A DNA stretch of 64,000 bases. Origin: Paenibacillus sp. J5C2022 (GTDB taxonomy: Bacteria > Bacillota > Bacilli > Paenibacillales > Paenibacillaceae). Within the stretch, counting starts at the first letter, position 1; each line of letters opens with the position of its first letter. The stretch lies in the NCBI RefSeq assembly GCF_025567625.1, contig NZ_JAOQJC010000034.1, forward strand, positions 20,542-84,541, given 5' to 3'. The translations under genes were made by a program, and so were the position numbers. This document shows positions 60,637 to 64,000 of this stretch, in pieces. The notes beneath the pieces are model-generated. The model did not search any database. It was given only the letters and a program-made list of their open reading frames with translations, and was not told the origin of the DNA.

Positions 60637-62742
60637 ATGATACGAGAAAATTACGTTGAGAGCATTTACGCAGGTTTTATCGGCATGAATATCGGCATCC
60701 GTCTGGGCGCCCCCATCGAGCCGGTAGCCTGGACCTACGAACGCATTCGCGATGTGTACGGAGACATTCGAAGCTATGTGAAGGAGTACCGCACATTCGC
60801 TGCGGACGACGACGCGAACGGGCCGGTCTTCTTCGTGCGTGCGTTGTACGACGATGCCGTCGATCGCGAGCTGGAGCCCCAGGATGTCGGACGGGCATGG
60901 CTTAATTATGCGCGGGAAGGCGTCGGCATGTTCTGGTGGGGAGGCGAAGACATCAGTACGGAGCATCGCGCTTATCTTAATCTGCGCAAGGGCATAGCCG
61001 CCCCGCGCTCCGGTTCCATCGAGCAGAACGGGCTGGTGATGGCGGAGCAGATCGGCGGCCAGATCTTCATCGATTCCTGGGGGCTGCTGTTCCCCGGCGA
61101 TACGGAGAAGGCCGCGCGTTATGCGGAGAAGGCGGCCAGCGTATCCCATGACGGCAACGGCTTGTACGGAGCGAGATTCATGGCGGCATGTATCGCCAAG
61201 GCGTTCGAAGCCCGTTCCGTCAATGAGATCATCGATGCGGGACTGGCCATGATTCCGCAGGACTCCACTTATGCGGCTGTCGTGAATGCCGTACGGGACT
61301 TCCACCTCCGCGAGCCGGGCGACTTCGCGGCTTGCAGGCAATACCTGGAGGATCATTGGGGATATGACAAGTATACCGGCGTGTGCCATATTATTCCCAA
61401 TGCCGGCATATGCGTATTGGCCATGCTGTATGGCGCAGGGGACTTCGCCAGAACGGTGGAGATCGCCTCCATGTGCGGCTGGGATACGGACTGCAATGCG
61501 GGCAACGTTGGCACGATACTTGGCGTATACGGCGGACTGGCGGGCATTCCGGACCATTACCGGAAGCCGATTAACGATTTCATCGTCGCTTCCAGCGTAT
61601 CCGGGTATTTGAACGTCGTGGACTTCCCGACCTTCGCGAAGGAGCTTGCGTTGTTGGGTTACCGTCTGTCGGGAGCTGCCGCACCGGATGAGCTTGCGGG
61701 GCGGGTGAAGCCCGGCGAGTTGTACTTCGACTTCGATCTGCCGGGCGCCACGCACGGCTTCCGGACGAGCAATCCATTCAAGACGCCTGTCGTGCGCCAT
61801 TCCGAACAAGTGACGTCGGATAGCCGCGGCTCGCTGGAGGTGGTGTTCGACCGCCTTGTCGCAGGGGACAGCAGCAAGATTTTCTTCAAGCCGTTCTACC
61901 GCCGTGAGGAGTTCAATGACGAGAAGTATAAGCCGACGTTCTCCCCGCAAGCGTACAGTGGGCAGACCGTCAGCGCCCGCATCTATGTAGATCAATGGGA
62001 AGGCGAGCCGGTTACGCTGACGCCTTACGTTCGCAATACGCATACGAAAGAAGAGATCAGGCTGTCTGCGGTTACGCCTCGAAGCGGTGATTGGACAGAT
62101 ACACAGTTCATTATACCGGATACGGACGGCGCATTGATCGATGAGATCGGTTGGGTGCTGGAGAGCGATTCGCCGCTGACGGATCGGGCGATCGGCAGTC
62201 TCTATATCGGCCGCTTCCAGGTGTATGGCGGTGCGGAGTACACCGTTGATTTCGCCAAGCAGGCGAAGGAATTTCTGTCTGTCACGCCGTTCGCCCATCA
62301 CAACGGACAGTGGGAGCTGCAAGGAGATGCGCTGCATTGCACGGCGGAAGGCGACTGTTCTTCTTATTCCGGCAATTACTATGTCCGGAATATGGAGCTG
62401 AAGGCGGTGGTCACGCCGTTGTCGGGATGGAGCCATGCCGTTATCGTGAGGGCGCAAGGCATTATGCGCCATTATAGGCTGGGCTTCGACGGCAAGGGGG
62501 CGGTCTCCTTCATCCGCAACGACCATGGCTATGAGCGGCTGACCAGCGCGAATTACGATTGGGAGCACGGGAAGGCTTATACGTTCCATGTGAAGGTGCA
62601 CAACGACAGGTTTACGTTGTTTATTAATGGAGAGAATGTGCTGGAGTGCAAGGATGAGACTTTCACACACGGCATGTACGGGTTCGGCTGTCTGGAGGAA
62701 GGAGAGCATACAGTCTCTTCCCTGTGGGTGAAGACAGAATGA
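60637..62742 (+). CDS. ADP-ribosylglycohydrolase family protein with C-terminal beta-sandwich extension, second copy
   Basis: 701 residues. The first ~340 residues are ADP-ribosylglycohydrolase-like: GFIGMNIGIRLGAPIEPVAWT, ADDDANGPVFFVRAL in place of TDDT, and CGWDTDCNAGNVGTILGVYGGLAGIP with the second metal site. The remaining ~360 residues, absent from normal members, look like two beta-sandwich modules (PGATHGFRTSNPFKTPVV; later VRNMELKAVVTPLSGWSHAVIV and AYTFHVKVHNDRFTLFINGENVL, like concanavalin-type domains). It could hold a larger glycoside. ATG 60637 is 8 nt after AGGAG; GTG 60628 overlaps that site. It is not a duplicate of the 59463 gene: little identity beyond motifs. Confidence 0.85.
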   Translation: MIRENYVESIYAGFIGMNIGIRLGAPIEPVAWTYERIRDVYGDIRSYVKEYRTFAADDDANGPVFFVRALYDDAVDRELEPQDVGRAWLNYAREGVGMFWWGGEDISTEHRAYLNLRKGIAAPRSGSIEQNGLVMAEQIGGQIFIDSWGLLFPGDTEKAARYAEKAASVSHDGNGLYGARFMAACIAKAFEARSVNEIIDAGLAMIPQDSTYAAVVNAVRDFHLREPGDFAACRQYLEDHWGYDKYTGVCHIIPNAGICVLAMLYGAGDFARTVEIASMCGWDTDCNAGNVGTILGVYGGLAGIPDHYRKPINDFIVASSVSGYLNVVDFPTFAKELALLGYRLSGAAAPDELAGRVKPGELYFDFDLPGATHGFRTSNPFKTPVVRHSEQVTSDSRGSLEVVFDRLVAGDSSKIFFKPFYRREEFNDEKYKPTFSPQAYSGQTVSARIYVDQWEGEPVTLTPYVRNTHTKEEIRLSAVTPRSGDWTDTQFIIPDTDGALIDEIGWVLESDSPLTDRAIGSLYIGRFQVYGGAEYTVDFAKQAKEFLSVTPFAHHNGQWELQGDALHCTAEGDCSSYSGNYYVRNMELKAVVTPLSGWSHAVIVRAQGIMRHYRLGFDGKGAVSFIRNDHGYERLTSANYDWEHGKAYTFHVKVHNDRFTLFINGENVLECKDETFTHGMYGFGCLEEGEHTVSSLWVKTE

Positions 62743-62809
62743 CGATCGGAGTTGTCGGACAGCAGGTTGAACGGTTCAATCTGGTGCGATAGGGAGAGGA
62801 GAGAGGAAG

Positions 62810-63727
62810 ATGTGCAAGCTTATTGTCGTTGGCAGCATGAATATGGATGTGGTCAGCGACGTCAAGCAGTTTCCACAGCCGGGCGAGACGATCGGAAGCA
62901 GCGGGACGGCCTTCTATCCCGGCGGCAAGGGGGGCAATCAGGCTGTGGCGGCGGCCCGCTCGGGAGCGCTCTGTGCGATGGTGGGGGCGGTCGGTACGGA
63001 CCCCTTCGGCGATTCGCTAATCGCCGGCTTGGCCGACAGCGGTGTGCAGACGGATGCCGTCATGCGGGTCGAGGGCACATCGGGCTTGGCGCTTATCACC
63101 GTCAATGAGGACGGGGAGAATACGATCGTGCTGTCAGCCGGCGCGAACGGCAGACTGGCCGCCGGAGATGTCGAGCGTCTGGCGGACTGGGAGGAAGCGG
63201 ATGCCGTCCTGCTGCAGAATGAGATCGCGTGGGAGACGACGGAAGCCGTCATCGTGGCTGCAAGCAGCAAGGGAGTGCGCGTTCTGTTCAATCCGGCACC
63301 GGCGAGACCGCTTCCGGAGCATATCTTTCCGCATCTGGATACGCTTGTCATGAATGAGACGGAAGCCTCGCTCATTACGGGCATATCCGTTCACGATGCC
63401 GCTTCAGCAGCGGCGGCTGCGCAATGGGCGATCCGCCAAGGTACGTCGAGCGTGATTATTACTCTGGGCGAAGCGGGCTGCTTCTATCTGAATGAGGAGG
63501 GCGGGAGCCATCTGGTGCCCGCCTTCCGTGTGAAGGCGGTGGATACGACCGCAGCGGGTGACACCTTCATCGGTGCGTATGCGGCGGCAAGCTCCGTCTG
63601 TATAGCGGCGGAGCAAGCGTTGACCTACGCTTCCGCAGCGGCGGCGCTGGCTGTGACGGGTGCAGGCGCGCAGTCATCCATTCCGGAGAAGCGGCAGGTG
63701 GAGCAATTTCTGCAGCAGCATGTCTAA
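62810..63727 (+). CDS. rbsK: Ribokinase (PfkB family)
   Basis: 305 residues, normal length. GSMNMDVVSDVKQFPQPGET, PGGKGGNQAVAAARSGA and DTTAAGDTFIGAYAAA are the two PfkB signatures, the last holding the catalytic Asp and anion hole; GGKGGNQA is the ribokinase type. It phosphorylates ribose with ATP to ribose 5-phosphate. GGGAGAGGAGAGAGGAAG precedes ATG 62810. It is the last gene of the operon and points to ribose as a released sugar; deoxyribokinase or another pentose kinase remains possible. Confidence 0.92.
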   Translation: MCKLIVVGSMNMDVVSDVKQFPQPGETIGSSGTAFYPGGKGGNQAVAAARSGALCAMVGAVGTDPFGDSLIAGLADSGVQTDAVMRVEGTSGLALITVNEDGENTIVLSAGANGRLAAGDVERLADWEEADAVLLQNEIAWETTEAVIVAASSKGVRVLFNPAPARPLPEHIFPHLDTLVMNETEASLITGISVHDAASAAAAAQWAIRQGTSSVIITLGEAGCFYLNEEGGSHLVPAFRVKAVDTTAAGDTFIGAYAAASSVCIAAEQALTYASAAAALAVTGAGAQSSIPEKRQVEQFLQQHV

Positions 63728-63767
63728 CTGGCTTTCTCCACACAATAAGGCTCCAATCGCCGGGGGA

Positions 63768-64000
63768 TTGTACGAAAAATCGTACAAACGCGCCGTCTAG
63801 AGTGCTCAACAGTGGCAGCTTGTACGAAAAATCGTACAAACGCGTCGTCAAGAGTGCTCAACAGTGGTAGCTTGTACGAAAAATCGTACATAGTGACGCA
63901 TATAAGGCCCCAAACGTCAAAGGTTGTGTGAAAAATCGTACAAAGTGACGCATATAAGGCCCCAAACGTCGAAGGTTGTGTGAAAAATCGTACAAAGTGT
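63768..64000. repeat. 52-bp tandem array with TTGTACGA-N4-TCGTACAA palindromes, running off the window
   Basis: Palindrome copies start at 63768, 63820, 63872, 63924 and 63976, all 52 bp apart. The first two are perfect; the third ends in TCGTACAT and the last two begin TTGTGTGA. The spacer has two versions (CGCCGTCTAGAGTGCTCAAC and AGTGACGCATATAAGGCCCC). The core and period equal those of the array at 26333-26775. Confidence 0.93.

Noticed and set aside
60565..62709. Long open frame opposite the second ADP-ribosylglycohydrolase gene
   Set aside because: Shadow frame; the plus-strand gene has family motifs and a good start.
1..64000. Mobile elements or prophage
   Set aside because: No transposase, integrase, phage structural gene, tRNA-associated attachment site or terminal inverted repeat was recognised.

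Overview
The window looks like the chromosome of a Paenibacillus/Cohnella-type spore-forming Gram-positive. It is fairly GC-rich, has strong AGGAGG-type ribosome sites with several TTG/GTG starts, and carries triple S-layer homology domains, a YhcN/YlaJ-type sporulation lipoprotein, an LPXTG wall-anchored protein, Tat and Feo systems, and several carbohydrate importers of the Paenibacillus kind. No rRNA, tRNA, insertion sequence, prophage or CRISPR array was seen.

Layout. 1-6.8 kb: tail of a GH88 unsaturated glucuronyl hydrolase, a PrsA/SurA-like membrane foldase and a 1719-residue S-layer-anchored beta-helix protein, a surface polysaccharide-degradation set with a catabolite-repression site. 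7.4-12.8 kb: AraC regulator, GH38 alpha-mannosidase-like enzyme, phytanoyl-CoA-type dioxygenase and a TIM-barrel isomerase. 13.6-18.1 kb: sporulation lipoprotein, a Tat-exported two-subunit GMC/gluconate-dehydrogenase-like enzyme and convergent tatC-tatA. 18.5-26.0 kb: a tightly coupled five-gene operon of unknown pathway (conserved protein with an in-frame tandem repeat, beta-propeller, FAD oxidoreductase, SDR, creatininase-fold hydrolase). 26.8-41.9 kb: RidA, a lipoprotein solute-binding protein and, divergently, an eight-gene operon with one ATPase, a membrane-anchored binding protein fused to carbohydrate-binding-like domains, two permease pairs, an NHL-Yip1 fusion and a DUF5696-like protein. 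42.7-49.2 kb: IclR regulator, PatB/MalY aminotransferase-fold lyase, LPXTG adhesin. 49.6-53.0 kb: feoA and a split feoB, and a radical SAM protein. 53.5-63.7 kb: a GntR-controlled operon (AtuA, DUF4387, ABC importer, two ADP-ribosylglycohydrolase-family enzymes, ribokinase).

Working together. The last operon reads as a self-contained pathway: import of a small glycoside, cleavage by ADP-ribosylglycohydrolase-type enzymes, and capture of the released ribose by ribokinase. The 29.6-41.9 kb operon reads as a surface glycan sensing/import machine whose two permease pairs share one ATPase. Both assignments are inferences from gene content.

A second theme is non-coding. Most long intergenic gaps, including four of the five convergent ones inside the window, hold tandem arrays with unit lengths clustering at 50-52 bp (also 61 and 113 bp). 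Sequences differ from array to array, yet several are built around a short palindrome with a 3-4 nt centre. Two arrays 37 kb apart share the palindrome TTGTACGA-N4-TCGTACAA and an exact 52-bp period but have different spacer sequence. This is the most unusual structural signal in the window.
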